A DNA stretch of 64,000 bases from Paenibacillus whitsoniae. GTDB lineage: Bacteria > Bacillota > Bacilli > Paenibacillales > NBRC-103111. The translations under genes and the position numbers were made by a program. Of the stretch, positions 1-8,632 are shown in pieces. The stretch covers positions 403,397 through 467,396 of the forward strand of contig NZ_RXHU01000015.1 in NCBI RefSeq assembly GCF_003955665.1, given 5' to 3'. The notes under the pieces were generated by a model. The model ran no database searches and was not told where the DNA came from. It saw only the letters and a program-made list of their open reading frames with translations. Positions within the stretch are counted from its first letter, which is position 1. Each line of letters starts with the position of its first letter.

Positions 1-1060
1 TATAGACACTGTTGTTGATGTGAATAACCGCGTCCTTCATCAATTGTGCTACTAGCTCGTTATATTGTTGATCGATTACATCTGATTTAACCTGCTCTTT
101 TACTTCGAGAAACGGCCGATACCCTTGTGGAATTTTCTCCAGGCATTCCATCATCGTGAAGGCGCCGTTCTCTTCAAATACATGACTTATCCCGCCAACA
201 GACAACTGTTCTGCAGTATCCGTTAGAATAGGACTTTTCATCGTGTTGACCCTGAGAGATGCATTATCCAAGCTTTGTTCTTCCACTGCGATAAGTCTTG
301 AATTTTGTTGTCCGTAAGCCTCCAACAGTTTATCCAAAACTTCCCCGGCTACCCATCTGTCGTGAATTTCGTCGATTAACACACGGGCATCTTCTTTTTG
401 CATCGTTCCAAGATCCGTAAACGCAACGCTCAGTTTTTTGATACGAATTGTATCCGGTATCGCAAACAAAACATCCTTGTTTAGCTCATAATATCGTTGA
501 AGTACTTGATCCGAAACCGTAGATTCCTGCCCAATGTTCTTCTTTAGTTCCGCCGCCAGATTACCGATCACAATTCCATAATAGGCCTTTTCGTCGAAGC
601 TTACAGGCCCATAAATTGCCTGTTTCTTTCTTACAGCTTCTTTTCTCCTTTCATTCTCGGCTTGAAGCTGTTGCACAAAGGCCGGATAACTGATATCTTT
701 CACGACGCCTTTCTGCTTGGCTAAAAGCTGCTGAATTTTAATGTTAACGCTTTCATTTAGCGCTTTAGTTTTGAGCTTTTCTATGGGCACCTCCCCTCCA
801 TAGTTGCCGTTCCAGAATCGGAGGCTGTCGTCAACATTGTATTTACTTTTAAAATAGGTATAAGTCGAAGCTCTGTTTTTTGCGAGCAGCAATTTGAATT
901 CTTCCGTTGTCAGAGGTTCGCCGTTAATCGTCGCAACGACTGAATTGCCTCCGGCTCTGCTTAAAGGCTCTTTTATGAAAAGCATGCAAGCGATACCCGC
1001 TACAGCCGAAACAAGGGATATCGTCATGATAATCAATGCTTTTCTGCTGACTCTCATCAT
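1..1060 (-). CDS. SurA/PrsA-like membrane-anchored foldase (partial, 3' end outside window)
   Basis: The reading frame opens with ATGATGAGAGTC at 1060 after GGAGTGAGGAG and stays open to base 2 (353 codons) without a stop, so the C terminus lies left of the window. Residues about 6-25 form one hydrophobic segment, followed by a SurA-N-like helical region (VATINGEPLTTEEFKLLLAK) and a region like a degenerate parvulin domain. It resembles the product at 21265-22314; both share a YGP-x-x-x-(D/S)-E-x-x-YY stretch and the same overall plan. Proteins of this kind act outside the membrane in folding of secreted proteins; no enzymatic prolyl isomerase core is evident. It is the last visible gene of the 8403-to-1 operon, behind a binding-protein gene, which suggests it helps fold exported products of this locus. 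The alternative ATG at 1057 is equally possible. Confidence 0.7.
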   Translation of the reverse strand, partial: MMRVSRKALIIMTISLVSAVAGIACMLFIKEPLSRAGGNSVVATINGEPLTTEEFKLLLAKNRASTYTYFKSKYNVDDSLRFWNGNYGGEVPIEKLKTKALNESVNIKIQQLLAKQKGVVKDISYPAFVQQLQAENERRKEAVRKKQAIYGPVSFDEKAYYGIVIGNLAAELKKNIGQESTVSDQVLQRYYELNKDVLFAIPDTIRIKKLSVAFTDLGTMQKEDARVLIDEIHDRWVAGEVLDKLLEAYGQQNSRLIAVEEQSLDNASLRVNTMKSPILTDTAEQLSVGGISHVFEENGAFTMMECLEKIPQGYRPFLEVKEQVKSDVIDQQYNELVAQLMKDAVIHINNSVY

Positions 1061-1089
1061 CTCCTCACTCCCACCGATGGGTCTGGGTC

Positions 1090-1129
1090 GGATAAACTTC
1101 CCCGCGGCTTGCCGTGGGGAAGTTTATCC
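1090..1129 (-). promoter_or_regulatory. Intercistronic hairpin after the binding-protein gene
   Basis: A perfect 14-bp inverted repeat (1090-1103 with 1116-1129) is extended by a G-T pair and the CGGC/GCCG pair around a TT loop, giving an almost continuous 19-bp stem. It lies between the binding-protein stop (1141) and the foldase start (1060). No T-run follows on the minus strand, so it looks like an mRNA-stabilising or attenuating hairpin rather than a classic terminator. Confidence 0.6.
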
Positions 1130-1140
1130 AGCAGCACCTC

Positions 1141-2718
1141 TTAGTTTTTGTTAAAATCGTCCAAAGCATCTTGGTAAACTTTGATTAATTCATCGGCCTT
1201 CATATCCTTGAGTTTCTTTACATACGAATCCCATTCCTGATCGATTCCGCCGTCGACAACCCACCTTGCCAGCGTTTTGTTGACATACCCCAATACATCC
1301 GTCGAGAGCGCGGCTTTCTTGTCATTCTGCTCGGATGTAAATACGACCGGAGGATAAAAGTTTTCGACAGAAGCAACGTAAGGCTTGTATTTATTCACAT
1401 TTTTTGCGCGCTGTCCCTGCTGGCCTCCCCAGATCATCTTATCCATCAAATCGGGCGTCATGAGAAGAGCGAGCGTGTTGGATGGTATCGTTTTGCCCAA
1501 TTCGTCTGCATTTTTATCGGGCAACTGCTTGATTTTTCCATCCGCCTGCTTTTCAAGGTAATCTCCGAACATCCCGTACATTCCCTGAATGGACCAATCC
1601 TGGTTCGCTACCGTATCGATCCAGCGGATGCTAGCCTCGGGGTTTTTGTTGTTTTTTGTAATCGCAAAATAGTTTCTATCCACGGTGTTCAACTGCTGTC
1701 TGAACAGAGGCTTATCCACACCTGGGCCTTTCACCGGCATCATGGCGTCATAGATCTGCTCCGTCAAATCGATATTAAAGTAGGAGCTGAATACTCCGGC
1801 TATAGGCGGATTGGAACGCGTCTTGGCCAAGTACGTGTTCCCGTCGTCCGTAAAGCTCTCTGGAGGAATCAAGCCTTCTTTATACAGCCGGTTCAAATAC
1901 TTGATCGGCTCCTTGATTGCCGGATTGACGGCTTGGAATTGAACTTTTCCGTCTTTGACGATGATGTAATCAGAGTTAGGAACCAGGACGCCAAATGATC
2001 CGAAAATGTCGAAATTGCCACCGACAAACTGATTCCACCTGTAATACCACGGAATTACATTTTTCGGAATGCTGCCTTGGCCAGCATGACCCTTGAACGA
2101 CTTAAGTACTTGATAGTATTCTTCCGTTGTCGTCGGCATCTTGAGTCCGAGTTCGTTTAACCATTTGACATTGATCAGCCACTGGTCGCGGATGCCGGAA
2201 TTGGTCTCATCCATTCTTACAATTGGAAGACTGTATATCTTGCCGTCTTTCATAGTCGCGACTTTTTTCAAATACGGGTACTTGGCTAGTGCCTGTTTCC
2301 AGTTTGGTGCATACTTATCGATCAAATCATTCAAAGGAATAATATCGCCAGCTGCCGCCGCATCCAGTATTTGCTTATCGTTCGCTCCCCGCAAAATCAT
2401 GTCAGGAAAATCACGGCTCGCAAACATCAGGTTAAACTTTTCCTGTTCGTTTGTACCGAAATTTTGAAATTCTACATGTACGTTCGTTTCTTTCTCCAGG
2501 TTTTGAAAATAGATTAATGTATTCCAGTTGTTGGTGGGCGCTACGACATTAGCAGTTAATTTTACCTTTTCCTTCACGATTGGCAGCCCCGTTTGGTTCA
2601 CATTACTAGATGCTGCGGACGACTTTTTTTCCGGAGATGCCGTTTCATTATTCGTACAGCCAATGGTCAAGCCTACTGTCAGAGCGAACGCAAGCACTAG
2701 AGCTACTCTCTTAGTCAT
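1141..2718 (-). CDS. Extracellular sugar-binding lipoprotein, LplA/YtcQ type (second copy)
   Basis: Substrate-binding lipoprotein of a carbohydrate ABC importer. The start chosen is ATG 2718, which follows GGAGGAGTTTCC and gives a clean lipoprotein signal ending LTIGC (Cys21); a longer frame to 2766 would overlap the upstream gene. The mature protein of about 500 residues begins with an NQTGLPIVKEKVKL-type stretch and has the bilobed family-1 binding-protein features (long N-terminal lobe, C-terminal YVKKLKDMKADELIKVYQ). It is very similar along its whole length to the product of 4894-6492, so it arose by duplication within this operon. It sits downstream of the SGNH gene and upstream of a strong hairpin. 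The exact sugar is unknown; the partner permeases are at 6600-8403, and no ATPase gene is present, as is usual where a shared MsmX-type ATPase serves several importers. Confidence 0.88.
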   Translation of the reverse strand: MTKRVALVLAFALTVGLTIGCTNNETASPEKKSSAASSNVNQTGLPIVKEKVKLTANVVAPTNNWNTLIYFQNLEKETNVHVEFQNFGTNEQEKFNLMFASRDFPDMILRGANDKQILDAAAAGDIIPLNDLIDKYAPNWKQALAKYPYLKKVATMKDGKIYSLPIVRMDETNSGIRDQWLINVKWLNELGLKMPTTTEEYYQVLKSFKGHAGQGSIPKNVIPWYYRWNQFVGGNFDIFGSFGVLVPNSDYIIVKDGKVQFQAVNPAIKEPIKYLNRLYKEGLIPPESFTDDGNTYLAKTRSNPPIAGVFSSYFNIDLTEQIYDAMMPVKGPGVDKPLFRQQLNTVDRNYFAITKNNKNPEASIRWIDTVANQDWSIQGMYGMFGDYLEKQADGKIKQLPDKNADELGKTIPSNTLALLMTPDLMDKMIWGGQQGQRAKNVNKYKPYVASVENFYPPVVFTSEQNDKKAALSTDVLGYVNKTLARWVVDGGIDQEWDSYVKKLKDMKADELIKVYQDALDDFNKN

Positions 2719-2743
2719 GGAAACTCCTCCATTTTTTATGGCT

Positions 2744-3376
2744 TCAAGCCCAGGCATTAACTGCATCCAACCAAGCTTTTGCTATTAAAGCATGTCCGGC
2801 TGGCGACGGATGAACTCCGTCAGTCGTCCAAAAAGCCGGAGGCGCATGTACGCTTGCTGCCGCAAAAAGACCGTCAAGCGGAACAAGCAAGGCATGATAC
2901 TCCCGTGCAAGCTCTCTTACAGCGTTGATTTTAGGATCCAGGTCCTCTCTCCATTGCTTGCTGTCCTCCGGTAGTGGAAGTACGAACGGCTCGATGAGAA
3001 CCAGCTTGGCATCCAGCTTTTCTTTGGTCTGCTCAATCAGATTCCGGTACCCTTGAGTAAATGTTTCCACAGATGTAGGATCATTATGAGAATAACGCCG
3101 CCAAGTATCGTTAATGCCAATATAAATTGAAACCCACGTAGGGTTTAGATCCAGGCAGTCCTGCTCCCAGCGCTGCTGCAAATCTGTGACCCGATTTCCG
3201 CCTATCCCCCGATTGATAAACTTCACTTGCTTTTCCGGATAATTGCTGGAAAATATAGCCGAGGCCATCATCGCGTAACCGCTGCCCAAATCATGTCCGT
3301 CTTCACGATTGCGCCCGAAATCCGTAATGCTGTCTCCTTGAAACAAAACGGTAGCCCGATCTTCAATTTTGGTCAC
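2744..3376 (-). CDS. SGNH/GDSL-family esterase
   Basis: Small (210-residue) SGNH hydrolase. Block I is GDS at residues 14-16 (nucleophile Ser16), block II has the Gly in RGIGGNRVTDLQ, block III is GIND near residue 90, and the DGVHPSPAGH motif near the C terminus supplies the catalytic Asp and His. There is no signal peptide, so it should act in the cytoplasm, for instance removing acetyl or other acyl groups from imported oligosaccharides. The start is GTG at 3376 with AGGAGC about 11 bases upstream; no better ATG exists. It lies between the BNR-repeat gene and the second binding-protein gene in the same operon. The specific substrate cannot be read from sequence. Confidence 0.85.
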   Translation of the reverse strand: MTKIEDRATVLFQGDSITDFGRNREDGHDLGSGYAMMASAIFSSNYPEKQVKFINRGIGGNRVTDLQQRWEQDCLDLNPTWVSIYIGINDTWRRYSHNDPTSVETFTQGYRNLIEQTKEKLDAKLVLIEPFVLPLPEDSKQWREDLDPKINAVRELAREYHALLVPLDGLFAAASVHAPPAFWTTDGVHPSPAGHALIAKAWLDAVNAWA

Positions 3377-3414
3377 TTGAGTTATGCTCCTTTTAACAAG
3401 GTATAGACTGATAT

Positions 3415-4878
3415 TTAGCTCAGCAGCTTGCGAAATTGTTCGATCCGATGGAAAGTGAGATGATTCGCATCATGGAAATTTTTCGCACCGTTAATGGCGG
3501 TTCTGGAAAGGAAGAGGATGTCCTCTCCGTCAATCAGCCAATCCACGTATTGAAATGCGGTTTTCGACCGATCCTCGTACCATCCATTTTCTTCATAATT
3601 CAGAACATCGATAACGAACGACCAATCCAACAAATTTGACGACTTCGTCAGAGCTAATATATTTCGCTGCGCACCGTTATTTGTCGTCACCCTGTTCCCA
3701 AGAGACAAATAATGACCGGTTTGCCCGTCGTAATGAATGGCGAATTTCGTTTGACTTCCCGGGAAATCGATGACTTCCCGAAAAGCAAGGGCGCTGTCCG
3801 GCTGCTCCAAATTCACGTCCAATACGACCGCTCGGCCGATGGCCGAATCGCCTTCGATTGTATTATATCGCAGCACATTGACTAGACCGCCTGCCGGTGT
3901 AACTACGACATTTCCCTCGATCAGCACTGCCGTCTTGCAGTTTGCGACAGTCCCCTGCCAATGGCGGTCATATGGCAAGAAAGGAGTGACGGTCCATTGT
4001 TCCTTATCCAAAAGATCGGCTTCGACCGGTGCAGAGACGACCCCGGCGTCAAATCTAAGGTTATCCCACGTACCGAACTCTACGGCCGACCATACGCGGC
4101 CTTGATGCACAACTACCGGAACAGGAGCTTTGTGAATCCCGCCCGGGATCTGCCAATCATCCGGCGTAATCAAAACGGTAGGTTCCGACCACGTTTCTCC
4201 GCCGTCATCGGAACGGCCGATGAGGAGGGAGCCGTATTCCGTGCTGGCAGCCAGCATGTACAGGCTGCCGCGGAGCACGAATAATTTCCCCCAGAAGCAG
4301 GGAAATACATCCGTCAGAAACCTCCAGGTTTTGCCGCCGTCATCGGAACGGAATATTTTGGACAAAGATTGACCCGAACCGCGGTCCCCGAAGATGTCGT
4401 GCGAAGCGACCAAGCCTCCATCCGGAAGCTGCGCGATCGACGGACTTGCGGCGTAGTGCCCGGAAAACTGATACGCGTCATCGTCAGGGTGAATATAGTT
4501 CACGACGGTACCCGGGACGATGCCCGGACGCACGAGGCGCTCCAGGCTTTCCGATACAACCGTATTCGAGCCTGCGGCATAAGCGATCACGCGAACGGCG
4601 TAATTCTCGCCGTTGACCAATCCCGAAACCGTGAAGCTCATCTCTCCGTCCGCGACCGGATGTGCGGAGATTTCGTCTCCGCCTTTTAAACCGACCGTCA
4701 GCTCATACCGCAGAGGCAACACGTTTTCACTCGCGACAAGCATCATCCAATCCACTGTAACAAGTCCGTCACCCGGAGCCAATCTGACAATTTGCAAGCC
4801 AGCTCCGTTCGTATCCTCCGTCTTCTTACCCGGATCGAATACATGCTTGCTTCCCCATGATTTATGCAGCGTTTTCAT
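3415..4878 (-). CDS. Fibronectin-III/BNR (Asp-box) sialidase-fold protein
   Basis: A 487-residue protein with an N-terminal beta-sandwich of fibronectin type III character (about 28-115) followed by a six-bladed-propeller-like region bearing two clear Asp boxes, SDDGGKTW at 178-185 and SDDGGETW at 223-230. This layout is typical of proteins annotated as exo-alpha-sialidase or BNR-repeat glycosidases, but the sialidase arginine triad cannot be assigned with confidence, so another glycosidase or lyase activity is possible. No signal peptide is visible, so action on imported oligosaccharides in the cytoplasm is likely. The start ATG follows AGGAGGTGTATTATTAG. It sits 15 bases after the stop of the upstream binding-protein gene (4894-6492) and shares its operon. 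Confidence 0.75.
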   Translation of the reverse strand: MKTLHKSWGSKHVFDPGKKTEDTNGAGLQIVRLAPGDGLVTVDWMMLVASENVLPLRYELTVGLKGGDEISAHPVADGEMSFTVSGLVNGENYAVRVIAYAAGSNTVVSESLERLVRPGIVPGTVVNYIHPDDDAYQFSGHYAASPSIAQLPDGGLVASHDIFGDRGSGQSLSKIFRSDDGGKTWRFLTDVFPCFWGKLFVLRGSLYMLAASTEYGSLLIGRSDDGGETWSEPTVLITPDDWQIPGGIHKAPVPVVVHQGRVWSAVEFGTWDNLRFDAGVVSAPVEADLLDKEQWTVTPFLPYDRHWQGTVANCKTAVLIEGNVVVTPAGGLVNVLRYNTIEGDSAIGRAVVLDVNLEQPDSALAFREVIDFPGSQTKFAIHYDGQTGHYLSLGNRVTTNNGAQRNILALTKSSNLLDWSFVIDVLNYEENGWYEDRSKTAFQYVDWLIDGEDILFLSRTAINGAKNFHDANHLTFHRIEQFRKLLS

Positions 4879-4893
4879 CTAATAATACACCTC

Positions 4894-6492
4894 CTACTGT
4901 TTATTAAAGTCGTCCAAAGCATCCTGATACACCTTGATCATTTCGTCTACTTTCATATCTTTAAGTTTCTTTACATAAGCATCCCATTCCTGATCGATAC
5001 CGCCTTCGACGACCCACTTCGAAAATGTTTTGTTCACATAGCCCAATACATCCGTCGAGATGGAAGCTTTCTTGTCGTTTTGCTCAGAAGTGAATAGAAC
5101 CGGAGGATAAAAGTTTTCAAGTGGTGCGACATAAGGCTCGTATTTTTTTACATTTTTTGCTCGTATTGCATTTTGGCCGCTTAGGGTCATCTTATCCATT
5201 AACTCCTGTGGCAACAACAGAGCGATCGTGTTATTCGGTATGTTCGTGTTCAGATCAGCTGCGTTTTTATTCGGCACCGATTTAATGGTACCATCGGCCT
5301 GTTTTTCAAGAAAGTCGCCAAACATCCCGTAATTTCCTTGGATCGACCAATCCGGATCGGCAATCGTATCGATCCAGCGCATAGACGCCTCAGGATTTTT
5401 GTTTTTCTTTGTAATTTCAAATAAATTGCGGTCGACGGTGTTCACTTGCCGTCTATAAAGCGGTTTATCGACGCCTGGGCCTTTGATCGGTAACATGGCA
5501 TCATAAATTTGCTCGGTCATATCAGGATTATGAAACGTGCTGAATGACCCGACTACAGGGGGATTGGAACTATATTTGGCTGCAAACGTATTCCCATCGT
5601 CCGTAAAGCTTTCCGGAGGAATCAATCCTTCCTTATATAACCGGTTCAAATACTTGAGCGGTTCCTTGATTGCCGGATTCATCGCTTGAAATTGAACTTT
5701 TCCGTCCTTGACGGCAATGTAATCGCCATTATAGACGAGCACGCCGAACGATCCGAAAAGGTCAAAATTACCACCAGAGAAATTATTCCATAAATAATAC
5801 CACGGGATGACGTTTTTCGGGATGCTGCCTTTGCCAGCGTTTTCCTTGAATGCCTTGAGCACCTGGTAAAACTCTTCTGTTGTGGTCGGCATCTTGAGCC
5901 CGAGCTCATTCAGCCATTTGGTATTGATCAGCCACTGATCGCGAATGCCGGAGTTCGTTGTATCATTTCTGTAAATCGGCAAGGTGTATATATTACCGTC
6001 TTTCGCGGTAATGACTTTTTTCAAATAAGGGTTCTTGGCCAGCGCCGCTTTCCAATTCGGAGCGTATTTGTCGATCAAATCGTTCAAAGGAATAATGTCT
6101 CCTGCCGCCGCTGCATCCTGAATTTGCTTATCCAATTGTTTGTTATTGGCTCCCCCTCCACCCAAGATGATGTCAGGAAAATCCCTGCTGGCAAACATCA
6201 GATTGAATTTTTCCAGCTCGTTATTGCCGAAGCTTTGAAATTCGACATGCACATTCGTTGCTTTCTCTAAATCCTGAAAATATTTTTTCGTATTCCAATT
6301 GTTAGTGGAAGATACAACAGTGGCCGTTAGGTTCACTTTCTCCTTCACAATCGGCAGTCCGGTCTGGTTTAAATTATTCGATGCTAAGGAACCTGAAGGT
6401 TGACTTGAACCAGTTTCTTCTTGCTTGCTGCAACCAATAGCTATGGATGCTGTCAAGGCGATAGTTAACAAAACCGTAAAGCTTTTTTTCAT
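4894..6492 (-). CDS. Extracellular sugar-binding lipoprotein, LplA/YtcQ type (first copy)
   Basis: Binding protein (532 residues) for the importer encoded just upstream. ATG 6492 follows GGAGGGGTTCCC; the lipoprotein signal ends SIAIGC with the lipid-bearing Cys at position 21. Key family features are the NNWNTKKYFQDLEKATNV segment and the conserved tail EWDAYVKKLKDMKVDEMIKVYQ. It is a close paralogue of 1141-2718, differing mainly by a GGGANNKQLDKQ insertion and scattered substitutions. The two copies in one operon could widen the range of oligosaccharides delivered to one permease pair. Spacing to the permease gene is about 108 bases, which leaves room for separate control of the binding protein. 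Confidence 0.9.
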   Translation of the reverse strand: MKKSFTVLLTIALTASIAIGCSKQEETGSSQPSGSLASNNLNQTGLPIVKEKVNLTATVVSSTNNWNTKKYFQDLEKATNVHVEFQSFGNNELEKFNLMFASRDFPDIILGGGGANNKQLDKQIQDAAAAGDIIPLNDLIDKYAPNWKAALAKNPYLKKVITAKDGNIYTLPIYRNDTTNSGIRDQWLINTKWLNELGLKMPTTTEEFYQVLKAFKENAGKGSIPKNVIPWYYLWNNFSGGNFDLFGSFGVLVYNGDYIAVKDGKVQFQAMNPAIKEPLKYLNRLYKEGLIPPESFTDDGNTFAAKYSSNPPVVGSFSTFHNPDMTEQIYDAMLPIKGPGVDKPLYRRQVNTVDRNLFEITKKNKNPEASMRWIDTIADPDWSIQGNYGMFGDFLEKQADGTIKSVPNKNAADLNTNIPNNTIALLLPQELMDKMTLSGQNAIRAKNVKKYEPYVAPLENFYPPVLFTSEQNDKKASISTDVLGYVNKTFSKWVVEGGIDQEWDAYVKKLKDMKVDEMIKVYQDALDDFNKQ

Positions 6493-6599
6493 GGGAACCC
6501 CTCCAACTTATAATTATGCCAATACTTGTAGTTCCAACCTGACGTTCCTTCCGTTTCATCGTTTGGTGGCATCACCTCCTTCAAAATCCAAGACCGGCC

Positions 6600-7487
6600 T
6601 TAGCCTTTAATGGCCCCAACCATGACGCCTTTCACGAAATACTTTTGGATAAAAGGGTATAGAATCAGCACTGGCAAACTGGAAACGATAATAATGCCGT
6701 ATTTCATTAAATTAGCAGCTTCTGCCAATTTGTTTGCATTTTCATTTTGCACCTGATCTTGACTAATTTGCGTCTGAATCAGAATATCCCGCAAGATAAG
6801 CTGCAGTGGGTAACGGCTGCGATCCTTTAAATAAATAAGTCCGTTGAAAAATTCGTTCCAGTGGCCGACTGCGTAAAACAGAACCAATACCGCTATAATC
6901 GCTTGGGAGAGCGGCAGCACAACCTTAAAGAAATATTGGAAGTTCGAACATCCGTCCATGACGGCCGCCTCCCATAGCTCTTCGGGCAAGCTGGTCTGGA
7001 AATAGGTTCGCGCTATGATCAAGTTCCACACGCTGATGGCTCCCGGGATCACCATGACCCAAAACGTATTGTACAGGCCAAGGCCTTTGATCAGCAGATA
7101 AGTTGGAATTAACCCCCCGCTGAAAAACATCGTAAAAGCTATAAACCCCATGAACACATTCCTGCCGACAAGATCCTTTCGGGAAAGCGCATAGGCACCT
7201 GTCACGGTAAGTGCCACATTCAGAAATGTGCCAATAATCGTATAAGCGATGGTATTTCGATAACCAATCCATAAATCGCTCTGTGCAACGATCCTTGAAT
7301 AACCTTCCAAGGTAATTCCCTTCGGCAATAAAATCACTTCCCCCAAACTTACAGCCGAAGGATTGCTGAAAGATGCGATGACAATAAAATACAGCGGGTA
7401 GGCAACAGTGACTAAGGCTACTAACAGGATCAGAAATCCAGCCGCATCGAACAATTTGTCGCCCCGGCTTTGATGAACCGTATGCAT
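6600..7487 (-). CDS. Sugar ABC importer permease, LplC/YtcP type
   Basis: Integral membrane subunit (295 residues) with six predicted transmembrane segments. The cytoplasmic EAA loop that docks the ATPase reads EAAVMDGCSNFQYFFKVVLP (about 190-210), and the C terminus VMVGAIKG is the usual ending of this MalG/LplC group. It forms the heterodimeric channel with the product of 7507-8403 and receives sugar from the two binding lipoproteins encoded downstream. ATG 7487 lies 19 bases after the stop of the partner gene, preceded by GGGAGGGAACGAT. Confidence 0.93.
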   Translation of the reverse strand: MHTVHQSRGDKLFDAAGFLILLVALVTVAYPLYFIVIASFSNPSAVSLGEVILLPKGITLEGYSRIVAQSDLWIGYRNTIAYTIIGTFLNVALTVTGAYALSRKDLVGRNVFMGFIAFTMFFSGGLIPTYLLIKGLGLYNTFWVMVIPGAISVWNLIIARTYFQTSLPEELWEAAVMDGCSNFQYFFKVVLPLSQAIIAVLVLFYAVGHWNEFFNGLIYLKDRSRYPLQLILRDILIQTQISQDQVQNENANKLAEAANLMKYGIIIVSSLPVLILYPFIQKYFVKGVMVGAIKG

Positions 7488-7506
7488 ATCGTTCCCTCCC
7501 TATCGC

Positions 7507-8403
7507 TTACCAAAGGCTGCTCTGCCCTAATTTTTTTGCAATTCGATTAACCACTATTAACAAAACAAAATTGATGACCGAATTAAACAATCCCATTGCC
7601 GCGGAAAAGCTATACTGTGACGACACCAATCCGATCTTGTACACGTAGGTGGTAATAATTTCGGAAGTCGACAAATTCAGCGCATTTTGCATCAAAAAGA
7701 CTTTCTCGAATCCGACCGACATAACGCTGCCCATATTCAGGATCAGCAATATGACGATCGTAGGTGAAATTCCCGGCAGATCGATATGCCAGATCCGTCT
7801 GAGTTTCGAGGCTCCGTCCACAATAGCCGCTTCATGTAAGCCCGGATCGATGCCCGCAAGCGCCGCCAAATAGATGATGGTTCCCCAGCCAGCATTTTGC
7901 CAGACGCCAGACCATACATAAATGGAACGAAACCAGCCTTCATCGGCCATAAAAAAGACGGAATGTCCGCCTAGTGCTTTGATCCATACGTTGATGATTC
8001 CGGTTTGCGGCGATAAATAAACCGAGAGCATTCCTACCACAACAACCGTGGATATGAAATGAGGCGCATATGTCACCGTCTGAACCACTTTCTTAAATCG
8101 TTTGCCCCCTGCGCTGTTCAGCAATAACGCAAGCACTATCGGCATCGGAAAACTCGCAAGCAATTGGTATACGCTGAGTGCAATCGTGTTGCGAATGAGC
8201 GGGCCGAAAGAATCCGAGCTGAAAAACCGCTCGAAATTCGCCATGCCAACCCACGGACTTCCTACAATCCCTAGATGAGGTTTGAATTCTTTAAACGCGA
8301 TCGTGACACCGTACATCGGGATATAACAGAAAACTATGAAATAAACCAATGTGGGCAATAAAAATAAATACAATTGGTAATTGGAAATGATTTTCCGTCC
8401 CAC
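7507..8403 (-). CDS. Sugar ABC importer permease, LplB/YteP type
   Basis: First gene of the region-0 operon: a 298-residue permease with six transmembrane segments, the PMYGVTIAFKEFKP motif after the first segment, the EAA loop EAAIVDGASKLRRIWHIDLP and the terminal NRIAKKLGQSSLW typical of LplB proteins. The start is GTG 8403 preceded by GAGGTGGTGTA. It pairs with 6600-7487. The 230-base gap upstream, before the AraC regulator gene, contains a cre-like site and presumably the operon promoter, although I could not fix -35/-10 boxes with confidence. Confidence 0.93.
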   Translation of the reverse strand: MGRKIISNYQLYLFLLPTLVYFIVFCYIPMYGVTIAFKEFKPHLGIVGSPWVGMANFERFFSSDSFGPLIRNTIALSVYQLLASFPMPIVLALLLNSAGGKRFKKVVQTVTYAPHFISTVVVVGMLSVYLSPQTGIINVWIKALGGHSVFFMADEGWFRSIYVWSGVWQNAGWGTIIYLAALAGIDPGLHEAAIVDGASKLRRIWHIDLPGISPTIVILLILNMGSVMSVGFEKVFLMQNALNLSTSEIITTYVYKIGLVSSQYSFSAAMGLFNSVINFVLLIVVNRIAKKLGQSSLW

Positions 8404-8454
8404 TACACCACCTCATTCTGTTGTCTTTGTTGTTAGCGCTCGGTTATTTTGCGA

Positions 8455-8468
8455 TGAAAGCGCTTAAG
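8455..8468 (-). promoter_or_regulatory. Possible catabolite-responsive element upstream of the importer operon
   Basis: TGAAAGCGCTTAAG matches the first twelve positions of the CcpA-box consensus TGWAANCGNTNWCA but not the last two. It lies about 50-65 bases before the GTG start at 8403, a position that fits repression of the operon by preferred carbon sources. Confidence 0.4.
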
Positions 8469-8601
8469 CTTACGGCAATGACTTTATTATGGCGAAGACC
8501 CTCTCCTCCGTAAATAAGTCAATCTGCAACCATATGCGAGTATGAAAACCATGCGAAATACACAAAGGAATATGCGAAATGTGGAAAACTAGAAAAAAAA
8601 G

Positions 8602-8625
8602 AAGCCTATTACTTCGAATAGGCTT
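8602..8625 (-). terminator. Rho-independent terminator of the AraC regulator gene
   Basis: AAGCCTATT and AATAGGCTT flank the 6-base loop ACTTCG and are followed on the minus strand by CTTTTTTTTC. It starts 8 bases after the stop of the regulator gene 8633-10918 and separates it from the importer operon. Confidence 0.85.
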
Positions 8626-8632
8626 GCCGATT

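Noticed and set aside
1090..1129. Rho-independent terminator
   Set aside because: The stem is strong but no T-run follows on the transcribed strand, so it is listed as a regulatory hairpin.
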